DNA of 64,000 bases from Bacteroidales bacterium (GCA_024400635.1 JAKSMI010000002.1:394138-458137); one strand, 5' to 3'. Positions 37,325 through 46,742 are shown, numbered from the stretch's first letter. Notes: generated by a model not told the origin, from the letters alone. A program made the numbers and translations.

Positions 37325-37622
37325 GAGATTTTTATGAAACTATCTTAGATTAAAAAATAATAAGAAAAAATGGGTATAAGCGTTTGTTTCAATCGTACAG
37401 TTGGAAGAGGAACGATTAAATTTTGGCGATATTTCAGGATGAAAGAACATGTTATGGTGAATCGTTGCACCAACGAAAAGGATGCAGCAGAAGTGTAGAA
37501 AATCTTTCAACAAACAGCTGTTTATATATCAAAAATAGGATCTCCTAAGTGTCTTGAAAATCAGGAAGTTTATTTTTTTTGAAAAAAAAAGAAGAAAGTG
37601 AAAATCGTATTAAAATTTTTAG

Positions 37623-37630
37623 TATTTTTG
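37623..37630 (+). promoter_or_regulatory. Bacteroidetes -7 box for the rplV-rpsE operon
   Basis: TATTTTTG followed by CCGCC, 95 bp before rplV. It supports rplV as the true first gene of this transcript. Confidence 0.65.
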
Positions 37631-37725
37631 CCGCCAATTTTGATAGAAAACGAAAAAAATAGTGTTTTTTAAGTGTAAAATACTGAAAATAAGAAAATTA
37701 GAAAATAATAAATAGTACAAAAACA

Positions 37726-38157
37726 ATGGGAGCAAGAAAAAGATTAGCAGCAGAAGCGCGCAAAGAAGCCAAGAAAAATGTCTATATGGCTCGTTTAGTC
37801 GATAATCCGACCTCTCCGCGCAAGACTAGAATCATGGCAGACGTCATCAGAGGAAAAGACGTTGATTATGCCATGAACGTATTGAAATTCAGCAGAAAAG
37901 AATCGGCAGAAAAACTTCTGAAACTGTTGAAGTCGGCAATAGCCAACTGGCAGGTGAAGAATGAAGGTGCCCGTTTGGAAGATGCACATTTGTATGTGAA
38001 GACTATCATGGTGGATGGTGGTCGTATGCTGAAGAGAATCCGCACAGCACCTCAAGGCCGTGCCCACCGTATTAGAAAACGCTCGAACCACGTTACCATC
38101 GTTATCGATAGCCGCGTGCCAGAGGTTGCAGTAGAAAATAACGAAACTAACGAATAA
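37726..38157 (+). CDS. rplV: 50S ribosomal protein L22
   Basis: 143 residues; lines the peptide exit tunnel and binds all 23S rRNA domains. The N-terminal core has [17 protein letters not shown], and the C-terminal tunnel hairpin contains [21 protein letters not shown] short acidic tail (VENNETNE) extends beyond the core. It is the first gene of the operon here; elsewhere rpsS normally precedes it. Confidence 0.96.
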   Translation: MGARKRLAAEARKEAKKNVYMARLVDNPTSPRKTRIMADVIRGKDVDYAMNVLKFSRKESAEKLLKLLKSAIANWQVKNEGARLEDAHLYVKTIMVDGGRMLKRIRTAPQGRAHRIRKRSNHVTIVIDSRVPEVAVENNETNE

Positions 38158-38174
38158 TATTAATTTTAAAAAGT

Positions 38175-38894
38175 ATGGGTCAAAAAGTTAATCCGGTAGG
38201 TCTTAGATTAGGAATTATCAGAGGATGGGATTCTAATTGGTATGGCGGCAAAAATTTCGCCAGTAAGTTAGTCGAAGACGACAAAATTAGAAAATATTTG
38301 AACGCACGTCTGTTCAAAGCCGGAATCGCGAAAATTTACATTGAAAGAACACTCAAGCTTGTAACGGTTACCATTAACACTGCCCGCCCGGGTCTTATCA
38401 TCGGTAAGGGTGGTACCGAAGTTGACAAATTAAAAGAAGAGTTGAAGAAAATCACCAACAAGGAGATTCAAATCAACATTTCAGAAGTAAAACGCCCCGA
38501 TTTGGACGCCGTTTTGGTAGCACAGAACATCGCTAAACAAATCGAAGGCCGTGTGTCTTACAGAAAGGCAGTAAAAACCGCCATCGCTTCTACGATGCGT
38601 GCTGGTGCCGAAGGTATCAAGGTTTCTTGCTCAGGTCGTCTTGGCGGCGCTGAAATGGCAAGAACAGAACACATCAAGGATGGAAGAACCCCTCTCCATA
38701 CGCTGAGAGCCGACATCGACTATGCTCCCGCCGAAGCCCATACCACTTACGGACGAATCGGTATCAAAGTATGGATTTGCAGAGGTGTTGTTTATGGCAA
38801 ACGCGACCTTTTTGCAGCCAACAACGAAGCCAAAGAATCTAAAGGACCTGCTAAACGTGCTCCAAGAGGACCTCGCAAAGAACGCAGAAACTAA
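38175..38894 (+). CDS. rpsC: 30S ribosomal protein S3
   Basis: 239 residues; at the mRNA entry site of the small subunit. The N-terminal [19 protein letters not shown] is followed by a KH domain ([20 protein letters not shown]) and the C-terminal domain with [21 protein letters not shown] basic tail ([16 protein letters not shown]) follows. It lies 17 bp behind rplV. Confidence 0.97.
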   Translation: MGQKVNPVGLRLGIIRGWDSNWYGGKNFASKLVEDDKIRKYLNARLFKAGIAKIYIERTLKLVTVTINTARPGLIIGKGGTEVDKLKEELKKITNKEIQINISEVKRPDLDAVLVAQNIAKQIEGRVSYRKAVKTAIASTMRAGAEGIKVSCSGRLGGAEMARTEHIKDGRTPLHTLRADIDYAPAEAHTTYGRIGIKVWICRGVVYGKRDLFAANNEAKESKGPAKRAPRGPRKERRN

Positions 38895-38941
38895 TTCAGG
38901 CTTCATATCAAACAAGAGTATAAACAATAAAATTTATCGCC

Positions 38942-39367
38942 ATGTTACAACCAAAAAAGACCAAATACAGAAGACCGCAGAAGGGCAGAATGAAACGTAT
39001 TACCAAGCGCGGTTCTGAAATCGCTTTCGGTTCGTTTGCCCTCAAAACGCTTGAGGAATGCTGGATCACCGGTCGCCAAATTGAAGCTGCACGTCAGGCT
39101 ATCAATCGTCATATGAAACGTGAAGGTCAATTGTGGATTTCAATCTTCCCTGATAAGCCCGTCACTAAAAAACCTGCTGAAGTTCGTATGGGTAAAGGTA
39201 AGGGTTCTCCAGAATATTTCGTTGCTCGCGTGAGCCCGGGTAGAATCCTGTTCGAAGCTGACGGAGTTCCCTACGAAGTGGCTAAAGAAGCCCTCCGCTT
39301 AGGTGCACAGAAACTCCCCATCGCCACCAAATTTGTAGTTAGAAGAGATTATTCAGAAGAAATTTAA
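38942..39367 (+). CDS. rplP: 50S ribosomal protein L16
   Basis: 141 residues; sits near the A site and the central protuberance. Conserved parts are the N-terminal [19 protein letters not shown], the [19 protein letters not shown] segment and the [20 protein letters not shown] loop. It starts 47 bp after rpsC and 5 bp before rpmC. Confidence 0.97.
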   Translation: MLQPKKTKYRRPQKGRMKRITKRGSEIAFGSFALKTLEECWITGRQIEAARQAINRHMKREGQLWISIFPDKPVTKKPAEVRMGKGKGSPEYFVARVSPGRILFEADGVPYEVAKEALRLGAQKLPIATKFVVRRDYSEEI

Positions 39368-39372
39368 TAGCA

Positions 39373-39576
39373 ATGAAACAGCAAGTAATACGCGAACTCA
39401 CCACTGCCGAACTTAAAGAACGTATGGCAGAAGAACAACAACAGTTGGTGAAATTGAAATTAAATCACGCCGTATCTCCAATCGAAAATCCTCAGAAGAT
39501 TAAAGAACAGAGAAGAACTGTAGCTCGCCTCAAAACCGAACTCAGAATGCGTGAAATTAAAGAAAACGTGAAATAG
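39373..39576 (+). CDS. rpmC: 50S ribosomal protein L29
   Basis: 67 residues; small helical-hairpin protein near the tunnel exit, part of the trigger factor and SRP docking site. Helix 1 contains ELTTAELKERMAEEQQQLVK and helix 2 NPQKIKEQRRTVARLKTEL. Position between rplP and rpsQ is standard. Confidence 0.95.
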   Translation: MKQQVIRELTTAELKERMAEEQQQLVKLKLNHAVSPIENPQKIKEQRRTVARLKTELRMREIKENVK

Positions 39577-39591
39577 TAAAGTGCCTATATT

Positions 39592-39849
39592 ATGGAAGAA
39601 AGAAATATTAGAAAAATAAGAGAAGGCCTTGTTACCAGCAACAAAATGGATAAAACCATTGTCGTTTGCGTTGAACGTCGTCTGAAACATGCCAAGTACG
39701 GTAAGTTCCTTAAGAGAACAACCAAATTGATGGCTCACGATGAAAAGAACGAATGCAACATCGGTGACAAAGTAAGAGTAATGGAAACCAGACCCTTGAG
39801 CAAAAGCAAGCGCTGGAGATTAGTAGAAATCATTGAAAGAGCTAAATAG
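39592..39849 (+). CDS. rpsQ: 30S ribosomal protein S17
   Basis: 85 residues; OB-fold primary binder of the 16S rRNA 5' domain. Conserved [17 protein letters not shown] and [20 protein letters not shown] are present. It starts 15 bp after rpmC, and rplN follows after 2 bp. Confidence 0.96.
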   Translation: MEERNIRKIREGLVTSNKMDKTIVVCVERRLKHAKYGKFLKRTTKLMAHDEKNECNIGDKVRVMETRPLSKSKRWRLVEIIERAK

Positions 39850-39851
39850 TT

Positions 39852-40220
39852 ATGATACAGCAAGAAACAAGAATGGCAGTAGCCGATAACAGCGGTGCTA
39901 AGGAAGTCCTCTGCATCCGTGTCCTTGGTGGTACTAAAAAACGCTATGCCACCGTTGGCGACAAAGTGGTCGTTACAGTAAAAAGCGCTATCCCATCGGG
40001 TAACATCAAGAAAGGTGCCGTCTCTAAGGCAGTCGTGGTTCGTACTAAGAAACACGTCCGCAGAAATGACGGTTCCTATATCAGCTTCGACGATAACGCA
40101 GTCGTATTGCTTACCCCAACCGACGAACTCCGCGGTACCCGTATCTTCGGCCCCGTTGCTCGTGAACTCCGTGAAAAGCAATACATGAAAATCGTCTCAT
40201 TAGCCCCTGAAGTACTTTAA
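39852..40220 (+). CDS. rplN: 50S ribosomal protein L14
   Basis: 122 residues; binds 23S rRNA and contacts 16S h44 in an intersubunit bridge. The start [20 protein letters not shown] and the [20 protein letters not shown] and [10 protein letters not shown] blocks are typical. The following 76-bp gap before rplX is longer than other gaps in the operon; no promoter box is seen in it. Confidence 0.97.
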   Translation: MIQQETRMAVADNSGAKEVLCIRVLGGTKKRYATVGDKVVVTVKSAIPSGNIKKGAVSKAVVVRTKKHVRRNDGSYISFDDNAVVLLTPTDELRGTRIFGPVARELREKQYMKIVSLAPEVL

Positions 40221-40296
40221 TCAGATATCGTCTGGTTATACTTATATAGGACAATTGACAAAGACCAATTGAAAAACAATTAAAAAAACAAAAACA

Positions 40297-40611
40297 ATGA
40301 AAATTCACATCAAAAAAGGTGACATCGTGAAAGTCATTGCCGGCGACTCCAAAGGTTCGCAAGGCAAAGTGCTTGAAGTCGATGTGCAAAAATACCGCGC
40401 AATGGTAGAAGGCGTGAACTTGGTTTCTAAACACACCAAGGCCAATGCTAAAAACCCTAACGGTGGTATCGTTAAAAAAGAAGCTCCTATCCATATCTCT
40501 AACCTTATGGTTGTTGATGCTCAGGGTAATGCAACCCGCATCGGTAGAAGATTGAACGAGGATGGCAAATTAGTTAGATATTCAAAAAAATCAGGAGAGG
40601 AGATTAAGTAA
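40297..40611 (+). CDS. rplX: 50S ribosomal protein L24
   Basis: 104 residues; assembly-initiator protein of the large subunit. The KOW motif is at the N-terminus ([20 protein letters not shown]), followed by [20 protein letters not shown] and [13 protein letters not shown]. Its TAA overlaps the rplE ATG by one base (TAATG), suggesting translational coupling. Confidence 0.96.
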   Translation: MKIHIKKGDIVKVIAGDSKGSQGKVLEVDVQKYRAMVEGVNLVSKHTKANAKNPNGGIVKKEAPIHISNLMVVDAQGNATRIGRRLNEDGKLVRYSKKSGEEIK

Positions 40612-41165
40612 TGTATACACCGAGATATAAAGAAAAATATACAAAGGAAGTTCTTCCGGCATTGAAAGAACAATTCGGATTCCAATCCGTTATGCGTGTT
40701 CCGAAAATTACAAAAATCTGCTTGAACCAGGGCCTTGGAAAATTCGGTATCGCTGATAAGAAACTTATCGACGCAGGTGTTCAGGAAATGACTATGATCA
40801 CTGGTCAGAAAGCTGTCGCTACAAAATCAAAAAAGGATATCTCTAACTTCAAATTGAGACGCGGTATGCCTATCGGCGTTAGAGTAACCCTCCGCGGCGA
40901 CCGTATGTACGAATTCCTCGATCGTTTGATCTCAGTTTCCATCCCTCGTATCCGCGACTTCCGCGGCATCAGCGATAAAGGCTTTGACGGCAGAGGTAAC
41001 TATACACTCGGTATCCCCGAACAAATTATCTTCCCAGAAATCGATATCGATAAAGTTGCAAAAATCAACGGTATGGATATCACTTTCGTTACCACCGCAC
41101 GTAATGATAAAGAGTGCCTCGCACTTCTTAAAGAGTTTGGTTTACCATTTAAAAATCAGAAATAA
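40611..41165 (+). CDS. rplE: 50S ribosomal protein L5
   Basis: 184 residues; binds 5S rRNA and contacts P-site tRNA. Conserved [40 protein letters not shown] and [20 protein letters not shown] are present. Its start overlaps the rplX stop. Confidence 0.97.
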   Translation: MYTPRYKEKYTKEVLPALKEQFGFQSVMRVPKITKICLNQGLGKFGIADKKLIDAGVQEMTMITGQKAVATKSKKDISNFKLRRGMPIGVRVTLRGDRMYEFLDRLISVSIPRIRDFRGISDKGFDGRGNYTLGIPEQIIFPEIDIDKVAKINGMDITFVTTARNDKECLALLKEFGLPFKNQK

Positions 41166-41168
41166 GCT

Positions 41169-41483
41169 ATGGCAAAAGAATCATTAAAAGCAAGAGAAGT
41201 TAAAAGAGCAAAATTGATTGCTAAGTATGCCGCTAAACGTCAGGAGTTGAAGAAAATTATCAACAAGGACGTAAATAGTGAAGAAGAATATCAGGCAAAA
41301 CAAGCTGCCATAGTAGCTCTTCAAAAATTACCCCCCAACTCAAATCCTATCAGATTGCACAATCGCTGCAAGTTAACAGGTCGTCCAAAAGGTTATATGC
41401 GCCAGTTCGGTATCTCTCGTATCAATTTCAGAGAAATGGCTTCCGCAGGTCTTATCCCGGGCGTTAAAAAAGCTAGTTGGTAA
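41169..41483 (+). CDS. rpsN: 30S ribosomal protein S14 (zinc-independent type)
   Basis: 104 residues; binds the 16S rRNA 3' major domain. The C-terminal [20 protein letters not shown] and [20 protein letters not shown] are diagnostic. Only one Cys remains and the zinc-binding CxxC pairs are absent, so it is the long C-minus form that does not need zinc. It begins 3 bp after rplE. Confidence 0.95.
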   Translation: MAKESLKAREVKRAKLIAKYAAKRQELKKIINKDVNSEEEYQAKQAAIVALQKLPPNSNPIRLHNRCKLTGRPKGYMRQFGISRINFREMASAGLIPGVKKASW

Positions 41484-41508
41484 TATTTAAAATTAGGAGA
41501 TAGACAAT

Positions 41509-41907
41509 ATGAATACCGATCCCATTTCAGATTATTTAACCCGTATGAGAAACGCCATCAGGGCTAATCATAAAGTGGTCGAAATCCCTACCTCGAAAAC
41601 TAAACGCGAAATCACTAAGATTTTGTTCGAGAAAGGTTATATTTTGAATTATAAATTTAATGATGAAACCAATCCTGGTACCATCAAAATCGCTTTGAAA
41701 TATCACCCCAGCACTAAGTTGTCAGCTATCACTGAACTTAAACGCGTCAGCCGCCCCGGTCTGCGTCGTTATGTTGGCGTTGATGAAATGCCTACCGTAC
41801 TTAACGGCCTCGGCATCGCCATCATTTCAACTTCCCATGGCCTCATGACCGATAAGGAAGCCAAAGCTCAAAATGTAGGTGGTGAAGTTTTGTGTTATAT
41901 TAGCTAA
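41509..41907 (+). CDS. rpsH: 30S ribosomal protein S8
   Basis: 132 residues; binds the central domain of 16S rRNA and in other bacteria regulates the spc operon. The start [20 protein letters not shown] and the C-terminal [20 protein letters not shown] and GGEVLCYIS are conserved. It lies 25 bp after rpsN. Confidence 0.97.
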   Translation: MNTDPISDYLTRMRNAIRANHKVVEIPTSKTKREITKILFEKGYILNYKFNDETNPGTIKIALKYHPSTKLSAITELKRVSRPGLRRYVGVDEMPTVLNGLGIAIISTSHGLMTDKEAKAQNVGGEVLCYIS

Positions 41908-41922
41908 TAGGAGGAAATCGTT

Positions 41923-42483
41923 ATGTCAAGAATAGGAAAATTACCCATTTCAATTCCTTCAGGTGTTGAAATTAAAAGAGACGAAAAATCTAACGTCGTT
42001 ACCGTTAAAGGTCCTCTCGGTGAATTACACCAGTATATGGATCCCGATATTACCTTTGGTATCGAAGACGGTCACCTCCAACTTATCCGCCCAACCGATC
42101 AAAAACGTCATAAAGCTCTCCACGGACTTTATCGTGCATTGCTTAATAATATGGTTACTGGCGTTTCTAAAGGTTTTGAACTGAAACAAGAAGTTGTCGG
42201 TGTTGGTTATAAGGCAGAAGCTAAAGGTCCTCACCAGCTTGATCTCAGCTTGGGCTATTCTCACAATATCCTCTTCGATTTTCCAGATGAAATCAAGGTT
42301 GAAACCGTTAATGAAAAAGGTAAAAACCCTATCATCATCCTTAAGGGTATCGATAGACAATTGTTGGGCCAAGTTGCTAACAAGATTCGCTCTTACAGAA
42401 AACCTGAACCTTATAAAGGAAAAGGTATCCGCTTCGTTGGCGAAATCGTTAGAAAGAAAGCCGGTAAATCAGCAGAAAAATAA
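41923..42483 (+). CDS. rplF: 50S ribosomal protein L6
   Basis: 186 residues; two similar domains that bind 23S rRNA near the factor-binding site. MSRIGKLPISIPSGVEI opens the protein, and the C-terminal RKPEPYKGKGIRFVGEIVRK is the family signature. Preceded by a GGAGG-like ribosome-binding site (TAGGAGGAAATCGTT), 15 bp after rpsH. Confidence 0.97.
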   Translation: MSRIGKLPISIPSGVEIKRDEKSNVVTVKGPLGELHQYMDPDITFGIEDGHLQLIRPTDQKRHKALHGLYRALLNNMVTGVSKGFELKQEVVGVGYKAEAKGPHQLDLSLGYSHNILFDFPDEIKVETVNEKGKNPIIILKGIDRQLLGQVANKIRSYRKPEPYKGKGIRFVGEIVRKKAGKSAEK

Positions 42484-42501
42484 CATTGAAAATTTAAGAA
42501 G

Positions 42502-42861
42502 ATGGCTTATAATAAAAAAGAATTTAGAAGAAACAGGATTAAAAACCGCGTGCGCAAAATCGTTAGCGGAACTCCTGAGCGCCCAAGAATGTCCGTTTAT
42601 AGAAGTAATCGCGACATCTATGTGCAAATTATTGACGACTTGGCCGGCGTAACCCTCGCCTCCGCCTCTTCCGTTAACCCCGATATCAGAAACCAAAAGG
42701 TTACTAAAACTGAAAAATCTGCAATGGTTGGCAAACTTATCGCTGAACGTGCTAAAAATGCTGGTATCAATGCAGTTGTTTTCGACCGTAATGGTTACCT
42801 TTATCATGGTAGAATTAAATCTTTGGCAGACGCTGCCAGAGAAGCTGGTTTAACTTTCTAA
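42502..42861 (+). CDS. rplR: 50S ribosomal protein L18
   Basis: 119 residues; binds 5S rRNA together with L5 and L25. Conserved [20 protein letters not shown], a variable middle, and [20 protein letters not shown]. It is 18 bp after rplF and 12 bp before rpsE. Confidence 0.96.
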   Translation: MAYNKKEFRRNRIKNRVRKIVSGTPERPRMSVYRSNRDIYVQIIDDLAGVTLASASSVNPDIRNQKVTKTEKSAMVGKLIAERAKNAGINAVVFDRNGYLYHGRIKSLADAAREAGLTF

Positions 42862-42873
42862 TAGAGTAGGATT

Positions 42874-43392
42874 ATGTCAAACGTTAATATTAAAAGAGTA
42901 AAATCAACCGATATCGAATTCAAAGATAGATTGGTTGCAGTCAATAGAGTTACTAAAGTTACCAAGGGTGGTCGTACTTTCAGCTTCTCGGCAATCGTTG
43001 TCGTTGGTAACGAAAATGGTATCGTAGGTTATGGCCTCGGCAAAGCTAAGGAAGTTTCCGCAGCTATCGCTAAAGGTATTGACGATGCTAAGAAAAACTT
43101 AATCCAGGTTCCTGTACTGAAAGGTACTATCCCTCACGCTCAGGAAGGTAAATACAGCGGTTCCCTCGTATTCATGAAACCCGCTGCTCCTGGTACCGGT
43201 GTTATCGCTGGTGGTGCTATGCGTGCCGTATTGGAAAGCGTTGGAGTTAAAAACGTGCTTGCTAAGTCAAAAGGTTCTTCAAACCCACACAGCGTTGTGA
43301 AAGCTACTATCAACGCTCTCGCTCAACTTCGCGATCCTTATACGGTTGCTAAAGTTCGCGGCGTTCAGCTTGATACCGTTTTCAACGGCTAA
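42874..43392 (+). CDS. rpsE: 30S ribosomal protein S5
   Basis: 172 residues; near the decoding and mRNA-entry region. The double-stranded RNA-binding-like domain is followed by the second domain ([38 protein letters not shown]). It is the last gene of this operon: a terminator follows 37 bp later. Elsewhere rpmD, rplO and secY would be next; they are absent here. Confidence 0.97.
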   Translation: MSNVNIKRVKSTDIEFKDRLVAVNRVTKVTKGGRTFSFSAIVVVGNENGIVGYGLGKAKEVSAAIAKGIDDAKKNLIQVPVLKGTIPHAQEGKYSGSLVFMKPAAPGTGVIAGGAMRAVLESVGVKNVLAKSKGSSNPHSVVKATINALAQLRDPYTVAKVRGVQLDTVFNG

Positions 43393-43429
43393 TTTCATTA
43401 CCGATTATTTTCCCCTTAGGGGTTCGTAT

Positions 43430-43468
43430 AAGACTGACTTGTCTATCGATGAGCCAGTCTTTTTTTTG
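43430..43468 (+). terminator. Intrinsic terminator after rpsE
   Basis: AAGACTG and CAGTCTT pair around an ~18-nt interior with further partial pairing, followed by eight T residues. It shows that the ribosomal operon truly ends at rpsE. Confidence 0.8.
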
Positions 43469-43609
43469 TTTTTCCGTTGATGTTATCTGAAGGGCTAATT
43501 TAGGAAATTACCTTAATTCAACCTGGAAGTGTAAATCCTGGACGTTATGAGCTACTATATTAAATTGCCCTTCAGTCAGAACGACTAAATAATTAAACAA
43601 CTCAACAGA

Positions 43610-43644
43610 TCACAACTCACAGCTCACGGTTCACAGTTCACAGT
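43610..43644. repeat. Five tandem heptamers
   Basis: TCACAAC, TCACAGC, TCACGGT, TCACAGT, TCACAGT in direct succession. A two-unit remnant (TCACGGC, TCACTAA) is seen at 45816-45829, just downstream of the O-methyltransferase start of the trmD cluster spacer. Confidence 0.8.
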
Positions 43645-43665
43645 TAAACGACTCACCCCAACATC

Positions 43666-43707
43666 CCATTTATATCCTCCGCCTTACAAGCGCTTTGCGT
43701 GACAAAT
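43666..43707. repeat. Dispersed 42-bp repeat, copy 1
   Basis: Starts CCATTTATATC and contains CGCCTTACAAGCG and GTGACAAAT. It agrees with 62760-62801 at 36 of 42 positions by hand alignment. Confidence 0.75.
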
Positions 43708-43841
43708 CGCGGCGGGTGAAGGCGTTAAGAACGCAGACTGTTTGAGCAGGCGGAACGGAGTGGAGCCTGCGAGTTTCTGCGTTTAGCCTGCAACTGCCCG
43801 ATTTGTAGCAAAGGCTTGTTCAGCGGGAAACCTTTCTTTGC

Positions 43842-43872
43842 GATACTTTCTTTGGGTTTCAAAGAAAGTATC
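43842..43872. repeat. Perfect 13-bp hairpin
   Basis: GATACTTTCTTTG and CAAAGAAAGTATC are exact reverse complements around GGTTT. No T-run follows, so it does not look like a terminator in either direction. Confidence 0.8.
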
Positions 43873-44175
43873 AGAAAATGGTATTGCCTTTCAGGCAAGA
43901 GATTCCAACAACGCCATTCCCCACCGAGGACTCCGTCCCCGGTTACTATGTTGTGGTGTCTTTCAGACACCGCAGTGTTACCGTCTCATTGCCGACAGTA
44001 CCGACGAAAGAGGTACACTTGGTTACTATGTAATGCTACTTTTCAGTCAGAACACCTAAACAACTAAACAATTAAACAACTCAACATCCAAAATTCAACT
44101 TGGAAGTGCAATTTTTTGTATCTTCCCTCTAAAAAATATTCTTTATCAACTGGTGCAAAATTCCGAAATTTTATG

Positions 44176-44183
44176 TAAGTTTG
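44176..44183 (+). promoter_or_regulatory. Bacteroidetes -7 box for the phosphotransferase gene
   Basis: TAAGTTTG followed by CC, 25 bp upstream of the ATG at 44209. Confidence 0.55.
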
Positions 44184-44208
44184 CCACTTCAAAAACCATA
44201 CAATCATC

Positions 44209-45105
44209 ATGCTGAAAATAAACATTAACGATTATATTAAAACCGGTGAGGGTGCTACTGCCGAAAGTTTTGAGACGCCTTCTGATAGCAATATTCTTAT
44301 TAAACTCTATCATCCTGGATTTGATAAGGATGTGATTGTTAAAGAACTCGATGTCGCTCGAAAAGTCTATGCTTTAGGTATTCCGTCTCCAGAGCCTGGC
44401 GAATTGGTCACAGACGGCAATCGTCTCGGCCTTCGCTATCGTAAGGTCGTAGGCAAACGCTCATTTGCGCGAGCTATTTCACAGGAACCGGAGCGCATCC
44501 CCGAATTTGTTCACGAATTTGCCGACTATGCTAAAAAACTTCATAGTGTAGAGTGCCCTAATGGAATGTTCCCCAATGCGAAAGAATTGTTCCTGACCTA
44601 TCTTGAGGCGTCAAAATGTGCGGATGATGTCGAAAAATCAAAAGTTAAAGATTTTATTATCAATAAAATACCGAATTGCAACGCTGCCCTTCATGGTGAT
44701 TTGCATTATGGAAATTTGTTGACGACACTTCCTCAGGGCGCACCCATGACCACTCCTCATGAAATTTATTTTATAGATTTGAGTGCCTTTTCTTATGGGT
44801 TTCCTTTGTTTGATATAGCTATGACTTATAATATTGGCAACCTTTCCGATGAGGCTTTCTTGCTTCATGACATGCACTACGGAAAAGAAATTTCCAAGAA
44901 AACCTGGGACTATTTTGTCCAAGAGTATTTCTTCGGTCCCGAAGAACTGGGTAAAAAGTGGTTCGGAGCAAGTGCTACCCGCTACGATATAGAAGAGGAA
45001 TTAAAATTTTATGCAATGATCAAATTGTTCTTCGTGGAATATGCCATCGGCGAAATGCCCGCCAATTACATACCCTTTATCAGAGAAACTTTGAAAAGAT
45101 TGTAA
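44209..45105 (+). CDS. Aminoglycoside-phosphotransferase-fold protein
   Basis: 298 residues with a protein-kinase-like phosphotransferase fold. The Brenner-type catalytic motif is HGDLHYGNLL near residue 163, and the metal-binding DFG-like position is IDLSAFSYG after a short insert. The N-terminal lobe has NILIKLYHPGFDKDVIVKEL, where Lys could bind ATP. This looks like the kinase-like paralogous family seen in Fibrobacter, Clostridia and Bacteroidetes; substrate is not predictable and antibiotic resistance should not be assumed. It abuts trmD tail to tail with no gap and no terminator. Confidence 0.75.
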   Translation: MLKININDYIKTGEGATAESFETPSDSNILIKLYHPGFDKDVIVKELDVARKVYALGIPSPEPGELVTDGNRLGLRYRKVVGKRSFARAISQEPERIPEFVHEFADYAKKLHSVECPNGMFPNAKELFLTYLEASKCADDVEKSKVKDFIINKIPNCNAALHGDLHYGNLLTTLPQGAPMTTPHEIYFIDLSAFSYGFPLFDIAMTYNIGNLSDEAFLLHDMHYGKEISKKTWDYFVQEYFFGPEELGKKWFGASATRYDIEEELKFYAMIKLFFVEYAIGEMPANYIPFIRETLKRL

Positions 45106-45783
45106 TTATTCTTCCAATAGGTCGGGCCGACGTGCTTTGGTGCGGGCCAACTGTTGCTCTAAACGCCATTCGTCAATCTTTTGTTGGTGCCCCGAAAGTA
45201 ATATTTCAGGGACTAAGTGTCCTTGATAGTCGGCGGGGCGCGTGTAAACCGGGGCGGAAAGCAATCCGTCTTGGAACGAATCAAGTAGGGCAGAGGTCTC
45301 ATCGTGCAGTACTCCGGGAATAATCCGGGCAATGGCATCAACGATGGCCATGGCTGCAATCTCTCCACCAGAAAGGACATAGTCGCCAATGCTGATTTCC
45401 TCATCAATGAACATCTCTCTAACCCTTTCGTCAACACCTTTGTAATGACCGCACAAAATCATGATGTTTTTATGCAGTGACAAGCGGTTGGCGCAACTTT
45501 GGTCAAAGGTTTTTCCGTCAGGCGCCATGAATAAAATGGTGTCGTAATGCCTTTCAGATCTAAGTTTTTCAATGCAAAGCGCTATGGGTTCGACCATCAT
45601 GACCATGCCGGCACCGCCCCCAAAAGGGTAATCGTCAACCCTATGGTGCTTGTCGGTGCTGTAATCGCGGATATTGTGCGTGTGAAGTTCCAATTGCCCG
45701 CCCTTTACAGCCCGTGCAATGATGGAACAACCAAAAACACCTTCAAACATTTCCGGAAATAAAGTCAATATGTCAATTCTCAT
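45106..45783 (-). CDS. trmD: tRNA (guanine-37-N1)-methyltransferase
   Basis: 225 residues; SAM-dependent SPOUT methyltransferase that makes m1G37 next to the anticodon and prevents frameshifting. Start [30 protein letters not shown] and the knot motif [11 protein letters not shown] are conserved. The residues after the knot read IAAMA where many homologues have LPAM. It is usually next to rpsP/rimM/rplS; here it ends an xseB/O-methyltransferase cluster on the minus strand. Confidence 0.95.
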   Translation of the reverse strand: MRIDILTLFPEMFEGVFGCSIIARAVKGGQLELHTHNIRDYSTDKHHRVDDYPFGGGAGMVMMVEPIALCIEKLRSERHYDTILFMAPDGKTFDQSCANRLSLHKNIMILCGHYKGVDERVREMFIDEEISIGDYVLSGGEIAAMAIVDAIARIIPGVLHDETSALLDSFQDGLLSAPVYTRPADYQGHLVPEILLSGHQQKIDEWRLEQQLARTKARRPDLLEE

Positions 45784-45825
45784 AAAAAATTTTATTCTAA
45801 AATACTATTAATTGCTCACGGCTCA

Positions 45826-46470
45826 CTAAAGAACACGTACCATCATCATTCCATCCCTTAGGGGCAGCATTACATTGCTAACTCGCGCGTCTTGCTGAAC
45901 GTAATCGTTGAAAGCCATCACTGCTTGCGTATCTATGTCGCTGTGAGTTTGCTCTTCCACTACTTTGCCGCTCCATAAGACATTGTCGATAAGAATAATG
46001 CCTCCCTTGTTCATCCGTGGCACCAATAGGTCGTAGTAAAGTTGATTGGAGCGTTTGTCAGCATCGATGAATACAAAATCCCAACGACAATCGAATTGAG
46101 GGATGAGCTTGGCTGCTTCACCTATATGTAGGCGTATTTTGTCTCGGTAAGGGGAGGCGTTGAAATAACGAAGAATCATTTCTTCCAATTCTTCTTCGGC
46201 TTCAATGGTGTGTAATACGCCATTATTGGCTAATCCTTCAGCAATGCTTAATGCAGAGTATCCAGTGTATGTTCCTAATTCTAAGGCGTTTATAGGATGG
46301 ACGAGTTTGACGAGAAAACTTAGGAAACGACCTTGTAAAGCCCCGGAAAGCATGCGGGGTTTCACGGCTTTGAGGTTGGTTTCCCGAAACAAACGATACA
46401 GCAGTTCGCCCTCGGAATCACTGTGCGCCTCACAATATTCCTCTATGTCACTATCGACCAGATGTTCCAT
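45826..46470 (-). CDS. SAM-dependent O-methyltransferase (catechol/caffeoyl-CoA type)
   Basis: 214 residues of the family-3 O-methyltransferases. The SAM-binding motif I is ALELGTYTGYSALSIAEGL near residue 60, and the metal-binding region is WDFVFIDADKRSNQLYYDLL followed by GGIILIDNVLWSGKVV. The natural substrate is unknown. It starts 2 bp after the xseB stop, so translation is probably coupled, and trmD follows after 42 bp. Confidence 0.9.
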   Translation of the reverse strand: MEHLVDSDIEEYCEAHSDSEGELLYRLFRETNLKAVKPRMLSGALQGRFLSFLVKLVHPINALELGTYTGYSALSIAEGLANNGVLHTIEAEEELEEMILRYFNASPYRDKIRLHIGEAAKLIPQFDCRWDFVFIDADKRSNQLYYDLLVPRMNKGGIILIDNVLWSGKVVEEQTHSDIDTQAVMAFNDYVQQDARVSNVMLPLRDGMMMVRVL

Positions 46471-46472
46471 GT

Positions 46473-46673
46473 TTATGCGTTTTCTTCATCGACAATCTTG
46501 GCAATTTCCGCCTCTGTTTTGGTTAGTTTGTCCTTGCAAATGCCTATCAAGTAATTGCAGCGTTTGATTTTTTCCGATAGGATATCCACGGTGATGTTGG
46601 AATTTTCCATTTCGCGGACTATCTCTTGCAGTTCGTTGAATGCGTCAGTGTAGCTTGGATTTTTTTTATCCAT
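46473..46673 (-). CDS. xseB: Exodeoxyribonuclease VII small subunit
   Basis: 66 residues; small helical subunit that binds XseA to form exonuclease VII, which degrades single-stranded DNA. The pattern SYTDAFNELQEIVREMENSN, then a second helix CKDKLTKTEAEIAKI, is typical. xseA, its partner, is not in the window. First gene of the minus-strand cluster, with a promoter box 60 bp upstream. Confidence 0.92.
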   Translation of the reverse strand: MDKKNPSYTDAFNELQEIVREMENSNITVDILSEKIKRCNYLIGICKDKLTKTEAEIAKIVDEENA

Positions 46674-46734
46674 ATAAAATAAATATGTATAAATATAAAT
46701 TTATGTATAAGTAATTGATGACGATTACACTTTG

Positions 46735-46742
46735 CAAAAGTA
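46735..46742 (-). promoter_or_regulatory. Bacteroidetes -7 box for xseB cluster
   Basis: Minus strand TACTTTTG followed by CAAAG, 61 bp upstream of the xseB ATG. Confidence 0.6.

Larger units (their letters stand above)
37298..37725. other. Intergenic region between prsW and rplV
   Basis: Divergent promoters are at 37317-37324 (minus) and 37623-37630 (plus). A 42-codon plus-strand open frame (37370-37498, MGISVCFNRTVGRG) has no recognisable domain and no strong ribosome-binding site, so it is not called as a gene. None of the rpsJ-rplC-rplD-rplW-rplB-rpsS genes normally before rplV is present. Confidence 0.5.
43469..44208. repeat. Noncoding hairpin-rich repeat region
   Basis: No credible gene. 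The core (43660-43990) looks less AT-rich than its flanks and contains a nested stem at 43732-43781 (CGCAGA/TCTGCG outside, GCAGGC/GCCTGC inside), a perfect 13-bp stem at 43842-43872, and a GTGTCT/AGACAC stem near 43957-43971. Related flanking sequences occur at 43553-43607 and 44024-44086 (TTCAGTCAGAAC then AC-rich sequence ending AAACAACTCAACA), and TTCAACyTGGAAGTG occurs at 43517 and 44094. It looks like a dispersed noncoding repeat family; a function as RNA or as a decayed mobile element is open. Confidence 0.6.

Noticed and set aside
37370..37498. 42-codon open frame before rplV
   Set aside because: No recognised domain, weak ribosome-binding site, and it lies in promoter-containing intergenic DNA.
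43725..43970. Minus-strand small protein in the repeat region
   Set aside because: The frame follows the hairpins of the repeat element and its translation looks like one of the spurious proteins often called on such repeats.
44209..45105. Aminoglycoside resistance gene
   Set aside because: Only the general phosphotransferase fold is seen; nothing points to antibiotics as substrate.
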